Of a stretch of 23,314 nucleotides of DNA, positions 13,761 to 20,844 are shown one piece after another. The DNA comes from DATFMP01 sp035266845 (lineage in GTDB: Bacteria; SAR324; JACQKK01). The stretch lies in assembly GCA_035266845.1 (NCBI GenBank), contig DATFMP010000067.1, positions 1 to 23,314 on the forward strand, read 5' to 3'. Numbering within the stretch: position 1 is the stretch's first letter; every line of letters starts with the position of its first letter. Both the position numbers and the translations under genes were made by a program. The notes under the pieces were generated by a model, which saw nothing but the letters and a program-made list of their open reading frames with translations, made no database searches and was not told the origin of the DNA.

Positions 13761-14054
13761 ATGGCAGAACACACGGTCTACTGTGAAGAGTGCGTGGAGG
13801 ATATCCCCGCGAACGAGGTGTATTGGGACGAAGGCCGGCTGTATTGCAGCCGCTGCGGCAGCGAGGTGGAATCGCCGGATCGGGATATCTTCGAGGAGAT
13901 CGTAGACAACCGCTCCGCCTTCCTGTTCCGCGACGACGATCTGGCGTCCCAGGATGAGGTGGAGGAGGACGACGAGGACGAAGACGAGGAAACGGAGGCC
14001 GAGGACGAAGACGGCGAGCCCGACGCAGAGGGGGACGGCCGCGAGGAGGACTAG
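13761..14054 (+). CDS. Small acidic zinc-ribbon protein
   Basis: 97 aa. Residues 8-32 form a CxxC...CxxC zinc ribbon (C8, C11, C29, C32) in YCEECVEDIPANEVYWDEGRLYCSRC. Residues 66-97 are almost entirely Asp and Glu (EEDDEDEDEETEAEDEDGE), giving a very acidic tail. Such a design could act in protein or nucleic-acid contacts, but no family function is known to me. It follows the FIST gene by 69 bp on the same strand and may be co-transcribed with it. The ribosome-binding site is modest (ACGGGAACGG directly before the ATG). The gene is convergent with the SDR gene. Confidence 0.75.
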   Translation: MAEHTVYCEECVEDIPANEVYWDEGRLYCSRCGSEVESPDRDIFEEIVDNRSAFLFRDDDLASQDEVEEDDEDEDEETEAEDEDGEPDAEGDGREED

Positions 14055-14163
14055 GTTCTCCGCGTGAAGAACCGTGAACTCGTCCATCCCGGCGACCGGG
14101 CCTTGTCATTCCGGGCGCGGCGTCGCTTCCGCCGTGCCCGAGACCTGCCGGATGGCCCCTGTA

Positions 14164-14181
14164 GGCCGGCCTTAGCCGGCC
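14164..14181. repeat. Perfect hairpin overlapping the SDR stop codon
   Basis: GGCCGGC (14164-14170) and GCCGGCC (14175-14181) around a CTTA loop; the SDR stop TAA (read on the minus strand) lies in the loop. No T-tract adjoins, so it is at best an imperfect bidirectional terminator between the convergent zinc-ribbon and SDR genes. Confidence 0.5.
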
Positions 14182-14939
14182 ATGGTGAGCCCGCCCGAGA
14201 CACTCAGCACCTGCCCCGTGATGAAGGCCGCATCGTCGCTGACCAGGAACGCCACGGCGCCGGGCAGGTCCTCCGGGCGGCCCAGGCGCTTGAGCGGAAT
14301 CGCGCGCTTGAGGCCCTCGGCAATCTTGGCGCCCACCTCGCCGGCGCCTGCCGTGGCGGCGAAGAGTGGGGTGTCCGTGGGGCCAGGGCAAATCACGTTG
14401 AGCACCACACCGGAGCGCGCCATCTCCCGCGCCATGGTCTTGGTAAAGGCCACGATGCCGCCCTTGCAGGCGGCGTAGACGGCTTCGCCGGACGAGCCCA
14501 CGCGCGCGGCGTCCGACGCGATGTTGACCACCCGCCCCTCGCGGCGATCGGCCATGCCGCGCAGCACAACGTGGTGCAGGTTCAACGGCCCGCGCAGGTT
14601 GATGGCGATGACCTTGTCCCACAGGGCCAGGTCCGTATCCAGGAATGGCGCGATCTGATCCCAGCCCGCGTTGTTGACCAACACGGCCGTGGGCCCGGCC
14701 TCCTGCTCGAACGCCGCCACGGCCTTGGCCACGGCGTCGTAGTCCGTGATGTCCACGGCCTGCACGAACGCGGTGCCGCCCGCCTTGCGGATGGCCTCGG
14801 CCGTCTCGTTGGCCCCGGCCGCGTTGAGGTCGAAGATGCCCACCTTGCAGCCTTCTTCGCCCAGACGCTGGCAGATGGCGCGTCCGATGCCGCTGGCCCC
14901 GCCCGTAACGATGGCGGGCTTGCCCGATAGTCCTCGCAT
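14172..14939 (-). CDS. badH: Short-chain dehydrogenase, BadH-like (2-hydroxycyclohexanecarboxyl-CoA dehydrogenase type)
   Basis: 255 aa, classical SDR. Cofactor loop TGGASGIG (12-19), acidic D62 in VDIT, NNAG (89-92), and the catalytic Ser142, Tyr155 and Lys159. The stretch VVNIASDAARVGSS-GEAVYAACKGG with CPGPTDTPL and FITGQVLSVSGGLTM closely matches what I remember of BadH, which oxidises 2-hydroxycyclohexanecarboxyl-CoA in cyclohexanecarboxylate/benzoyl-CoA catabolism. No other ring-degradation gene is in the window, so the real substrate may be another hydroxyacyl-CoA. The start at 14937-14939 has AGGGGAG four bases upstream; a longer frame upstream has no family match. Divergent from the 497-aa gene. 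Confidence 0.85.
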   Translation of the reverse strand: MRGLSGKPAIVTGGASGIGRAICQRLGEEGCKVGIFDLNAAGANETAEAIRKAGGTAFVQAVDITDYDAVAKAVAAFEQEAGPTAVLVNNAGWDQIAPFLDTDLALWDKVIAINLRGPLNLHHVVLRGMADRREGRVVNIASDAARVGSSGEAVYAACKGGIVAFTKTMAREMARSGVVLNVICPGPTDTPLFAATAGAGEVGAKIAEGLKRAIPLKRLGRPEDLPGAVAFLVSDDAAFITGQVLSVSGGLTMAG

Positions 14940-15092
14940 GGTACTCCCCTGATGGTGTGGTGCACGGATGCAACGTGCGCCCGCCCTGCGCGCGGCAGGC
15001 GGCGCGGTATCCGGTGGCAAAGCCCGCCTTAACACAGCCGGCGCGCGGCGGTCTACGCGGCCATGTTGGTCGGCGCTCGCGGCGCTGTCCAT

Positions 15093-15110
15093 GCGAAATG
15101 TCAAATTCGC
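15093..15110. promoter_or_regulatory. Imperfect inverted repeat in the divergent spacer (possible operator)
   Basis: GCGAAATGTCAAATTCGC is an interrupted palindrome (outer arms GCGAA/TTCGC perfect, two inner matches) in the spacer between the SDR and the 497-aa gene. On the minus strand it contains TTGACA, a perfect -35 hexamer facing the SDR, but I see no -10 box at the right distance. Confidence 0.25.
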
Positions 15111-15187
15111 GGCGCCCCGCCGGTTGGTCCGCGGCCGGGCGTGCGCTACCATGCGCTGCCGACCACCCCTGCCCGGATGCCTGCGCC

Positions 15188-16681
15188 GTGACCCCTGCCG
15201 CCCTGTCCTTCACCCCCGATGCCGAGCGCACCGCTCTGCTGGCCGCGCTGGCGTTGCCCGAGGCCGTGCGCGCGGCGCTCGAAGCGGTGCTGCAGGGCCC
15301 CATACCGGGCGCATCCACCGGCACGGCGGATGGCGTGGCGCTGCCCCCGGGCTGGCGACTGCTGCCGGACGGCGCCTGGGGCGTGCTGCTGCTGGAGGAA
15401 GGCGCCGGCGCCCCGCGGCCGTGGGTCGCGGCGGACCGCTTCGGCGTGCCGCACCTGTGCGCGCGCTGGGAGGGCGCGGGTCTGCGCGAGGCTTGGCTGC
15501 GGCTGCCCGGGCAGGGCTGGCTGGAGCTGCGGCCGGACGCGGGCACGCACCCGCTGTGGGGCCGCTCGGACGCGCTGCTGCACCATGCGGGAGCGCCTCG
15601 GCCAAGTTGCGGCGAGCGGGTGGGGTGGCTGCCCGCCCAGCCCTATGGAGCGCTGCGCGAGCTGCCTCCGTTCGACCAGCCGGGGGCGCTGCCCCCGGGG
15701 GCCGGCAGCGCCGTGCTGAACCTGCTGGCGCTGCTGCTGCGGCTGCAGGGCACGGAGGCCGTGGCCTATCGCGGCCCTTACCCCACGCCCGCGCTGTTCG
15801 CCAGCCTGTGCCGCAGCTTCGTGCCGGAGGGCGCGCCCGAGCAGGCGGAAGCGCTCTTCACGCGGGACGAGACGGCGCTGGCCTTCCGCGGCGAGATGGC
15901 GCCCAATCCCGTGCGCTGGCGCCCGGCACCGTTCGTGGCGTGTCGGCCGCGCCCGGAGCTGCTGCTGCACCTGCGCGAGGGCATCGAGACGGCCTGGACC
16001 GGCACGGTGCCGTTCCGCCGTGCGGCGGCCCGGGGCGGCGTGCTGCCGGTCGGGGAGCGCGTCTGGAGCGAGCCGGGATCGGAGGCGCCCGACGAGGCGG
16101 TGGGCTTGGTGCTGCTGGGGCGGCCCTGGTGCCGCTTCTATCGCCTGGCGCCGGACGGTGCCGTGCGTCAGGTCGCCCCGCTGGATGGCGATGCCGGCGG
16201 GCCCCCGGTGCCGCTGGATGCGCGCTGGCGCGAGGTCGTGTTCGCCTGGAGCACCCTGCGCGCCCATGCCGGACTCGCGGCCGACATCGCCGCCTTGGAG
16301 CCCGATCTGGCACTGGCCTGGCGCCCACTGGCGCTGCGAATGGCCGCGCCGACCACCGATGGCGCGACGCTGCACCTGCAGAGCGCACTGGCCGAGGCAT
16401 TCCGGCAGCGCCGCGTAGGCGAGGCGGTCGGGGATGCGTCCGGTCTGGCGATAATGCTGATTTCGGACGCGCTCCAGGTGCTCGCGCCGCACCTGCGGCG
16501 GCTGGCGCAGCAACGCCTCGCCGCGGGCCCATCTCAGGAGCTGCACGCGCTCATGCAGAGCGGCGAGGCGGCCCAGTCCAAGGCCCGCACGCGCCTGGAG
16601 CGCGCACTGCCGGCGCTGGTCGCCGCGCTGGTGCGGGGCGAGGCGCTGCCGGACGACACAGTCGGGGATGATGGGCGATGA
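15188..16681 (+). CDS. Unrecognised 497-aa protein
   Basis: I do not recognise this family. The frame is clearly coding: long, with strong codon bias and ordered hydrophobic patterns. I favour the GTG at 15188 (VTPAALSFTPDAERTALLAAL) because the sequence further upstream in the same frame is low-quality; the ribosome-binding site is weak. There is no signal peptide. The N-terminal 130 residues contain many Trp and Leu (LLPDGAWGVLLLEEG, CARWEGAGLREAWLRLPGQGWLEL). The middle has SAVLNLLALLLRLQGTEAVAYRGPYPTPALFASLCRSF. The C-terminal third is helical (SALAEAFRQRR, LRRLAQQRLAAG, ARTRLERALPALVAALV). Probably soluble. It is alone on the plus strand between the divergent SDR and the convergent pterin dehydratase. 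Confidence 0.65.
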   Translation: MTPAALSFTPDAERTALLAALALPEAVRAALEAVLQGPIPGASTGTADGVALPPGWRLLPDGAWGVLLLEEGAGAPRPWVAADRFGVPHLCARWEGAGLREAWLRLPGQGWLELRPDAGTHPLWGRSDALLHHAGAPRPSCGERVGWLPAQPYGALRELPPFDQPGALPPGAGSAVLNLLALLLRLQGTEAVAYRGPYPTPALFASLCRSFVPEGAPEQAEALFTRDETALAFRGEMAPNPVRWRPAPFVACRPRPELLLHLREGIETAWTGTVPFRRAAARGGVLPVGERVWSEPGSEAPDEAVGLVLLGRPWCRFYRLAPDGAVRQVAPLDGDAGGPPVPLDARWREVVFAWSTLRAHAGLAADIAALEPDLALAWRPLALRMAAPTTDGATLHLQSALAEAFRQRRVGEAVGDASGLAIMLISDALQVLAPHLRRLAQQRLAAGPSQELHALMQSGEAAQSKARTRLERALPALVAALVRGEALPDDTVGDDGR

Positions 16682-16705
16682 CGACGGAGCGCGGGCGAAG
16701 GCCGC

Positions 16706-16996
16706 TCAGCCCGCAAGCTCTGCGATGCGGCGGGCCAACTCCACGTCCAGCGTGCTCAGGCCGCCCAGGTCGTGCGTGGTGAGGGCAATTTCCACCCGGT
16801 TGTAGGCATTGCTCCAGTCCGGGTGATGGTTCAGGCGCTCGGCCACCCGTGCGACCTGCGTCATGAAGCCGAAGGCCTCCACAAAGCCGGTGAAGCGAAA
16901 GCTGCGGCACAGACGCCCCTCGCGCAGCTCCCAACCGGGCAGCTCCGCCAGCGCGGCGCGGCGCTCGTCCTCGCTCAGCAGGCGGCGATCCGTCAT
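16706..16996 (-). CDS. phhB: Pterin-4a-carbinolamine dehydratase
   Basis: 96 aa, the usual length. Dehydrates 4a-hydroxytetrahydrobiopterin, recycling the pterin cofactor used by aromatic amino-acid hydroxylases. The signature LNHHPDWSNAYNRVEIALTTHDLGGLS carries the catalytic histidines His57 and His58, Pro59 and Trp61, and is followed by LDVELARRI. The ATG at 16994-16996 has GGAGGAG about nine bases upstream. It lies 29 bp behind pgsA on the same strand, so it is likely in the same transcript. No phenylalanine hydroxylase gene is present; many proteobacteria carry this protein without one, and its role there is unclear. Confidence 0.92.
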   Translation of the reverse strand: MTDRRLLSEDERRAALAELPGWELREGRLCRSFRFTGFVEAFGFMTQVARVAERLNHHPDWSNAYNRVEIALTTHDLGGLSTLDVELARRIAELAG

Positions 16997-17025
16997 GCCT
17001 GGACTCCTCCGGGATGGCGGCGGTA

Positions 17026-17643
17026 CTACGGCTCCGGCTCGTCGCTCCCAGCCCCCGCGGCATCGCGCGGCAGAGGGCTGGAGAGCTGCTCGCCGGTCTT
17101 GCGGAAGTAGGCCGCGAAATAGTCGTAACCCGTCCACAGGGTCACCAGCGCCGCCGCCCACAGCACGATGCGTCCGGTAAACTCCAACGGCAGGCCGAAG
17201 GGGTCGTGATTGACCAGCAGCAGGCCGGTCGCCAGCATTTGCAGACCCGTCTTCCACTTGGCACCGCGCACGACGCGAATCTCCACGCCGTCCAGCGCGG
17301 CCACCTGCCGCAGGCCGGAGATGGCAAACTCCCGCATCAGGATAAGGATGGTCGGCACGGCGCCGGCATGGCCCTTGGAAACCAGCATCACGAGCGAGGC
17401 GGTGACGAGGATCTTGTCCGCGATGGGGTCCAGCATGCGCCCCAGTTGCGTCACCTCGCCGCGGTGCCGCGCCAGGTTACCGTCCACGTAGTCCGTCAGG
17501 CCGGCCAGCGTGAAGAGCAGCAGCGCCACCCAGTTGGTCGCCGGCCGGTCCAGATACACCAGCAACATCAGCACGGGGGCGGCGAAGATGCGCCCCAGGG
17601 TGAGCTGGTTGGGCGTCACCCACTTGAGCAGGCGATAAGGCAT
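17026..17643 (-). CDS. pgsA: CDP-diacylglycerol--glycerol-3-phosphate 3-phosphatidyltransferase
   Basis: 205-aa inner-membrane enzyme making phosphatidylglycerol phosphate, the first step to phosphatidylglycerol and cardiolipin. The CDP-alcohol phosphatidyltransferase signature is complete: D51-YV-D54-G55-NL-A58-R59, then G68, D72 and D76 at the required spacing. Several hydrophobic helices flank it (about 20-31, 38-50, 79-91, 93-106). The N-terminal TPNQLTLGRI is typical of PgsA. The last 20 residues are hydrophilic and proline-rich. Start ATG at 17641-17643 without a strong ribosome-binding site. In many proteobacteria pgsA follows uvrC; here its upstream side is a long non-coding region facing hemA. 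Confidence 0.93.
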   Translation of the reverse strand: MPYRLLKWVTPNQLTLGRIFAAPVLMLLVYLDRPATNWVALLLFTLAGLTDYVDGNLARHRGEVTQLGRMLDPIADKILVTASLVMLVSKGHAGAVPTILILMREFAISGLRQVAALDGVEIRVVRGAKWKTGLQMLATGLLLVNHDPFGLPLEFTGRIVLWAAALVTLWTGYDYFAAYFRKTGEQLSSPLPRDAAGAGSDEPEP

Positions 17644-18018
17644 GCCCGGGTCCCGGCGGGGGTGTGCAATGTGGCCGATACGGGTGCCGCGGCAGTGGAG
17701 GGCCTCGACCGTGCAGACGGCCCGCTGTCACGTCAGCCGCATTCCGCGGCGCCCGCGCAGCGGCGGCGCGCCCAGCGGAATCGGTCTTCCTGTTCCCTTA
17801 TAGCGACAATGCGCCGTTGGCGCCACCGGCGTTGCGGCGTCATGGCGGATGCAGGCTGCGGCGGCGCCCGCACGCCCACCGCGCTTGGGGCGACACCGGC
17901 GGGCGATTTCTCACCTCTGGGCCGACCGTGAACGAAGGCGGCATCCGATCCCGCAAGACGCCGATGTTGCATGGACGTTCGTTCGGAAAATCAATAAGTT
18001 GACGGAAAGGAGCGGCGG

Positions 18019-18093
18019 GTGCTGATCTCGGCCTGGGGCCGAAAGGCGACCGGCGCCGTTTCAATGTTCAATGAAAGACGCTCCGAAACTTGA
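18019..18093 (+). CDS. Candidate 24-codon small ORF upstream of hemA
   Basis: GTG at 18019 lies six bases behind AAAGGAG (18006-18012), one of the best ribosome-binding sites in the window. The frame encodes MLISAWGRKATGAV, then SMFNERRSET, and ends at TGA 18091-18093, inside the proposed FNR/Anr box. It could be a small basic protein or a leader-type ORF of an earlier transcript. It is too short to test by composition, and chance occurrence cannot be excluded. Confidence 0.3.
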   Translation: MLISAWGRKATGAVSMFNERRSET

Positions 18094-18132
18094 CGTAGGT
18101 CATTGGCCGCGCCCAAAGCCATGGGGTAAAGT
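18090..18132 (+). promoter_or_regulatory. Candidate FNR/Anr-dependent (class II) promoter of hemA
   Basis: TTGAC-GTAG-GTCAT (18090-18103) matches the FNR/Anr palindrome TTGAY-N4-RTCAA at all but the last position. TAAAGT (18127-18132) is a fair -10 box. If transcription starts near 18139, the box is centred at about -42, the position of class II FNR activation. In pseudomonads hemA is known to be Anr-regulated, which makes low-oxygen control of C5 haem synthesis a reasonable inference here. Confidence 0.5.
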
Positions 18133-18203
18133 GGGCCCGTTGGCGAGGGTGGCGGCCGCAATTGCCGCCCATTTCGAAGAGCATTCAGGTGCGCCAGGCA
18201 GCC

Positions 18204-19577
18204 ATGTCGCTATCGCTGATCACCTTCAACTACAAGACCACGCCACTGGGCCTGCGGGAGAAGCTGGCCGTGCCCAGCTCCAGCGTACCCGCCCTGCTGG
18301 ATGAGGCGCGCAAGCGTTGCGGGCTGGACGAGGTGATGATGGTCTCCACCTGCAACCGTGTGGAAGTCTACTACCAGGCCGCGGACGGGCTCGCGGCGGG
18401 GCGCGCCCTGCTGGAGTGGATGAAGCGCGGCTTTGCCGGCTGGGATGATGAACTGGAGCGCAGCGCCGTGATGCTGCACGACGAGGCGGCGCTCACGCAC
18501 GTGTTCCGCGTGGCCTGCAGCCTGGAATCCATGGTGGTCGGCGAACCGCAGATCCTCGGGCAGGTGAAGCAGGGCTATCAGTTGGCGGGCGAGTGCAACG
18601 CGCTGGGGCCGTATCTGAACGGGCTGATGCAGCGCGTCTTCCATGCGGCCAAGCGCGTGCGCACCGAGACGGCCATCGCGCACCACCCGGTCTCCGTGAG
18701 CTACGTGGCCTCGGAGCTGGCCGGGCGCATCTTCGAGACGCTGGACGACAAGACGGTGCTGGTGGTGGGCGCGGGCGAGATGGCCGAGCTGGTCGTGACG
18801 CACCTGCAGAAGGCCGGCGTGCGCCGCCTGCAGATCACCAACCGCACCTTCGCCAATGCCGTGGCCCTGGCCGAGAAGTTCCATGGCAGCGCCGTGCGCT
18901 TCGATCACCTGGCCGAGCAACTGGCCGATGCGGACATCGTGATCAGCTCCACCGGGGCGCAGGGCTTCGTGATCGACGCGGAGATGGTGCGCGCGGCCGA
19001 ACGCGCCCGCAAGGGCCGGCCCATGTTCCTGATCGATATCGCCGTGCCGCGCGACGTGGATCCGCAGGTGGGCCAGATCTCCAACGTCTACTGCTACGAC
19101 ATCGACGACCTGCAGTCCGTGGCGGACGCCAACCACCGCGAGCGCGAAACGGAGGCCCTGTCGGCCCAGCGCATCGTGGACGAGGAGGTGGCACGCTTCG
19201 TGGGCTGGAAGCACAGCGATGCCGTCAAGCCGGTGCTCAAGGCGCTGCGCTGCCACTTCTCGGAGTTGGGCGAGCAGGAGCTGGACAAGGTAATGGAGCG
19301 CTTCAAGGACCTGCCGGAATCCGACGCGGCGGCTCTGCGCGCCCTGGTGCAGGGGCTGGTGAACAAGCTGCTGCACCTGCCCTCCACACGGCTCAAGGAG
19401 CTGGGCGAAGACCTCAACGGCCACGTGTATGCCGAGGCCCTCGCAGAGCTGTTCAGCCTGCAGACCGAGCCGCAGCCGGCCAAGACCCAGGGCGGCAACA
19501 AGGTGCGCAGCGCGGCAGGGGGTGGCGACGCCAACGTCCTGCCGTTCCGCGCCGCCGCCGGACCCACGCAGACCTGA
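18204..19577 (+). CDS. hemA: Glutamyl-tRNA reductase
   Basis: Reduces glutamyl-tRNA(Glu) with NADPH to glutamate-1-semialdehyde, the committing step of C5 tetrapyrrole synthesis. The catalytic Cys50 lies in MMVSTCNRVEVYY; the blocks LESMVVGEPQILGQVK and VSYVASELA follow. The NADPH domain contains VLVVGAGEMAELV, and the C-terminal dimerisation helix follows it. At 457 aa it is longer than the usual 420 or so, mainly through a C-terminal extension (PQPAKTQGGNKVRSAAGGGD...). The ATG at 18204 matches the family start MSLSLITFNYKTTP; a TTG at 18162 would add 14 unrelated residues. hemD starts 13 bases after the stop, so the two form an operon; hemC, often between them, is absent. Confidence 0.97.
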   Translation: MSLSLITFNYKTTPLGLREKLAVPSSSVPALLDEARKRCGLDEVMMVSTCNRVEVYYQAADGLAAGRALLEWMKRGFAGWDDELERSAVMLHDEAALTHVFRVACSLESMVVGEPQILGQVKQGYQLAGECNALGPYLNGLMQRVFHAAKRVRTETAIAHHPVSVSYVASELAGRIFETLDDKTVLVVGAGEMAELVVTHLQKAGVRRLQITNRTFANAVALAEKFHGSAVRFDHLAEQLADADIVISSTGAQGFVIDAEMVRAAERARKGRPMFLIDIAVPRDVDPQVGQISNVYCYDIDDLQSVADANHRERETEALSAQRIVDEEVARFVGWKHSDAVKPVLKALRCHFSELGEQELDKVMERFKDLPESDAAALRALVQGLVNKLLHLPSTRLKELGEDLNGHVYAEALAELFSLQTEPQPAKTQGGNKVRSAAGGGDANVLPFRAAAGPTQT

Positions 19578-19590
19578 GCGGGCCGCACCC

Positions 19591-20406
19591 ATGGCCGAAG
19601 CGCTGCCGCTGCAGGGTCTCACCTTCCTCAACACCCGGGACGCCCGCGGCGCGCCTGCCCTCACCCAGATGCTGGCCGAGCTGGGGGCGGAGGTCGTGGA
19701 GTGCCCCACCATCGAGTTCGTCCCCCCCGCAAGCTGGACGCCGTTCGACTCGCGCCTGGAGCAGATCACCAAGGACGACTGGGTGGTCTTCACCAGTGCG
19801 AATGCCGTGCGCGCCACCATGGAGCGCATCTGGGAGCTGAACCGCCCGCCCGCGGTGCTGGGGCGTGGGCGCCTGGCCGCCATCGGCCGTAGCACGAAGA
19901 ACGCCCTGGAGCGCCACAAGCTGACCGTGGAGCTGATGCCGCGCATCGCCCAGCAGGAGGCGCTGCTGGACGCGCTGCTGAGTGCCCTGCGCCGCTCGGA
20001 CAAGGTGTGGATTCCCCGCGCCCAGGAAGCGCGCGAGCTGCTGGTGGATGGCCTGCGTACGGCGGGCTATCCCGTCACCGTGACGCCCGTCTACCGCACG
20101 GTCATGCCGCGGGACGGCCTGGGTCGGGCGCGCGACGCGCTGCTGGCCGGTCGCATCGACTGGATGCTCTTCACCAGCACGTCCACGGTGACCAACTTCT
20201 TCGAGCTGCTGGACGAGGCTACCCGCACGGCACTGGCCCAGCGCTGGCCCCGCGTGGCCTGCATCGGGGCCGTGACCGCGGAGGCCGTGCGCGACCAGGG
20301 GCTGGCTGTGGCCGTCGTGCCCTCGCGGCAGGACCTGGAGGGGATGCTCGCGGCCGTGGTAGACACGGTGCAGGGCGGCGGCACAACGCCTCGTCCGCGC
20401 GCCTGA
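19591..20406 (+). CDS. hemD: Uroporphyrinogen-III synthase
   Basis: 271 aa, normal length. Closes hydroxymethylbilane to uroporphyrinogen III with inversion of ring D. Family features: LTFLNTRDARGAPALTQML at the N-terminus, DDWVVFTSANAVRATMERIWE, LAAIGRSTKNALERH, the central VWIPRAQEARELLVDGLRTAGYPVTVTPVYRT, DWMLFTSTSTVTNFFELL and CIGAVTAEAVRDQGL. HemD sequences diverge strongly, but this order of motifs is diagnostic. The ATG at 19591 lies just behind the hemA stop with a weak ribosome-binding site, as expected for translational coupling. The product continues the pathway of HemA, but the intermediate enzymes HemL, HemB and HemC are encoded elsewhere. Confidence 0.93.
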   Translation: MAEALPLQGLTFLNTRDARGAPALTQMLAELGAEVVECPTIEFVPPASWTPFDSRLEQITKDDWVVFTSANAVRATMERIWELNRPPAVLGRGRLAAIGRSTKNALERHKLTVELMPRIAQQEALLDALLSALRRSDKVWIPRAQEARELLVDGLRTAGYPVTVTPVYRTVMPRDGLGRARDALLAGRIDWMLFTSTSTVTNFFELLDEATRTALAQRWPRVACIGAVTAEAVRDQGLAVAVVPSRQDLEGMLAAVVDTVQGGGTTPRPRA

Positions 20407-20442
20407 ACCGGCGCGTCCAACCGCACTGGCGGGGGAGCCCAC

Positions 20443-20802
20443 ATGGCCGACCGGACCGACGAGCTGGCGCTGCTGCGCCGCCGCGCGCGGCAGTTCCTCG
20501 TGCACTCGTTCCTCTACTACCGCCTGGGCGAGTCCGTCATCACCGACGAGGCGTTCGACCGCATCGCCGACGAGCTGCGCAACCTGCGCGCGAAGCACCC
20601 CGAGGCCGATCTGCCCCACGCGGACCTGCTGGAGCCGGCGCTGGGGCCGGAGGCCTCCGGCTTCGCGATCCGCACCTATCCGCCCGCCATCGTCTCCGCC
20701 GCCTTCAAGGTGCTCTACGCCACCACCCATGCGGACGTGGACTTCCACGAGTTCGTGGAGCGCCGCGGCTACACCGCCGAGATCCAGCCCCACGAGGCCT
20801 GA
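20443..20802 (+). CDS. Small stand-alone protein resembling domain Ia of NAD+-dependent DNA ligase
   Basis: 119 aa starting behind an excellent ribosome-binding site (GGGGGAG six bases before the ATG). Residues 12-54 (RRRARQFLVHSFLYYRLGES, then VITDEAFDRIADELRNLRAK and HPE) match the pattern of LigA domain Ia, the NMN-binding module, in which a YYxLD-x-x-x-[IV]-[ST]-D-x-E-[YF]-D-x-L motif precedes EL and HPE. The rest (FAIRTYPPAIVSAAFKVLYATTHADVDFHEFVERRGY) is not ligase-like, and the adenylation, OB and HhH parts are absent. I recall similar small proteins annotated as ligase-like, of unknown function. It is 36 bp behind hemD and probably in the same operon. A role in DNA or NAD+ binding is inference. 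Confidence 0.65.
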   Translation: MADRTDELALLRRRARQFLVHSFLYYRLGESVITDEAFDRIADELRNLRAKHPEADLPHADLLEPALGPEASGFAIRTYPPAIVSAAFKVLYATTHADVDFHEFVERRGYTAEIQPHEA

Positions 20803-20844
20803 CGGGGGCCGGCGGAACCCTCACCCACCCGGAGGAGCAAGCCG

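Larger units (their letters stand above)
17644..18203. other. Divergent regulatory region between pgsA and hemA
   Basis: 560 bases. Facing pgsA, TATAAG on the minus strand (17797-17802) is a possible -10 box, with no good -35 partner seen. Facing hemA are an AT-rich patch (17963-18000, with TTGCAT at 17967-17972 and CAATAA near 17993), a short frame with a strong ribosome-binding site (18019-18093), and an FNR/Anr-type promoter (18090-18132). An in-frame TTG start for hemA at 18162 is less likely than the ATG at 18204. The rest shows no recognisable gene. Confidence 0.5.

Noticed and set aside
14055..14171. Possible intrinsic terminator between the zinc-ribbon and SDR genes
   Set aside because: The GGCCGGC/GCCGGCC hairpin is perfect, but there is no T-tract on either strand, so I report it only as a hairpin.
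13408..15546. Long minus-strand open frame spanning FIST, the zinc-ribbon gene and the SDR region
   Set aside because: It overlaps three convincing genes in other frames and has shadow-type composition (Arg, Pro, Ser rich).
18162..18203. Upstream TTG start for hemA
   Set aside because: The extra 14 residues are unlike the family, while ATG 18204 begins exactly at the conserved MSLSLITFNYKTTP.
18210..20793. Long antisense frames opposite hemA and hemD (18210-20003 and 19453-20793)
   Set aside because: The sense strand encodes clearly recognisable HemA and HemD; the antisense translations have no domain pattern.
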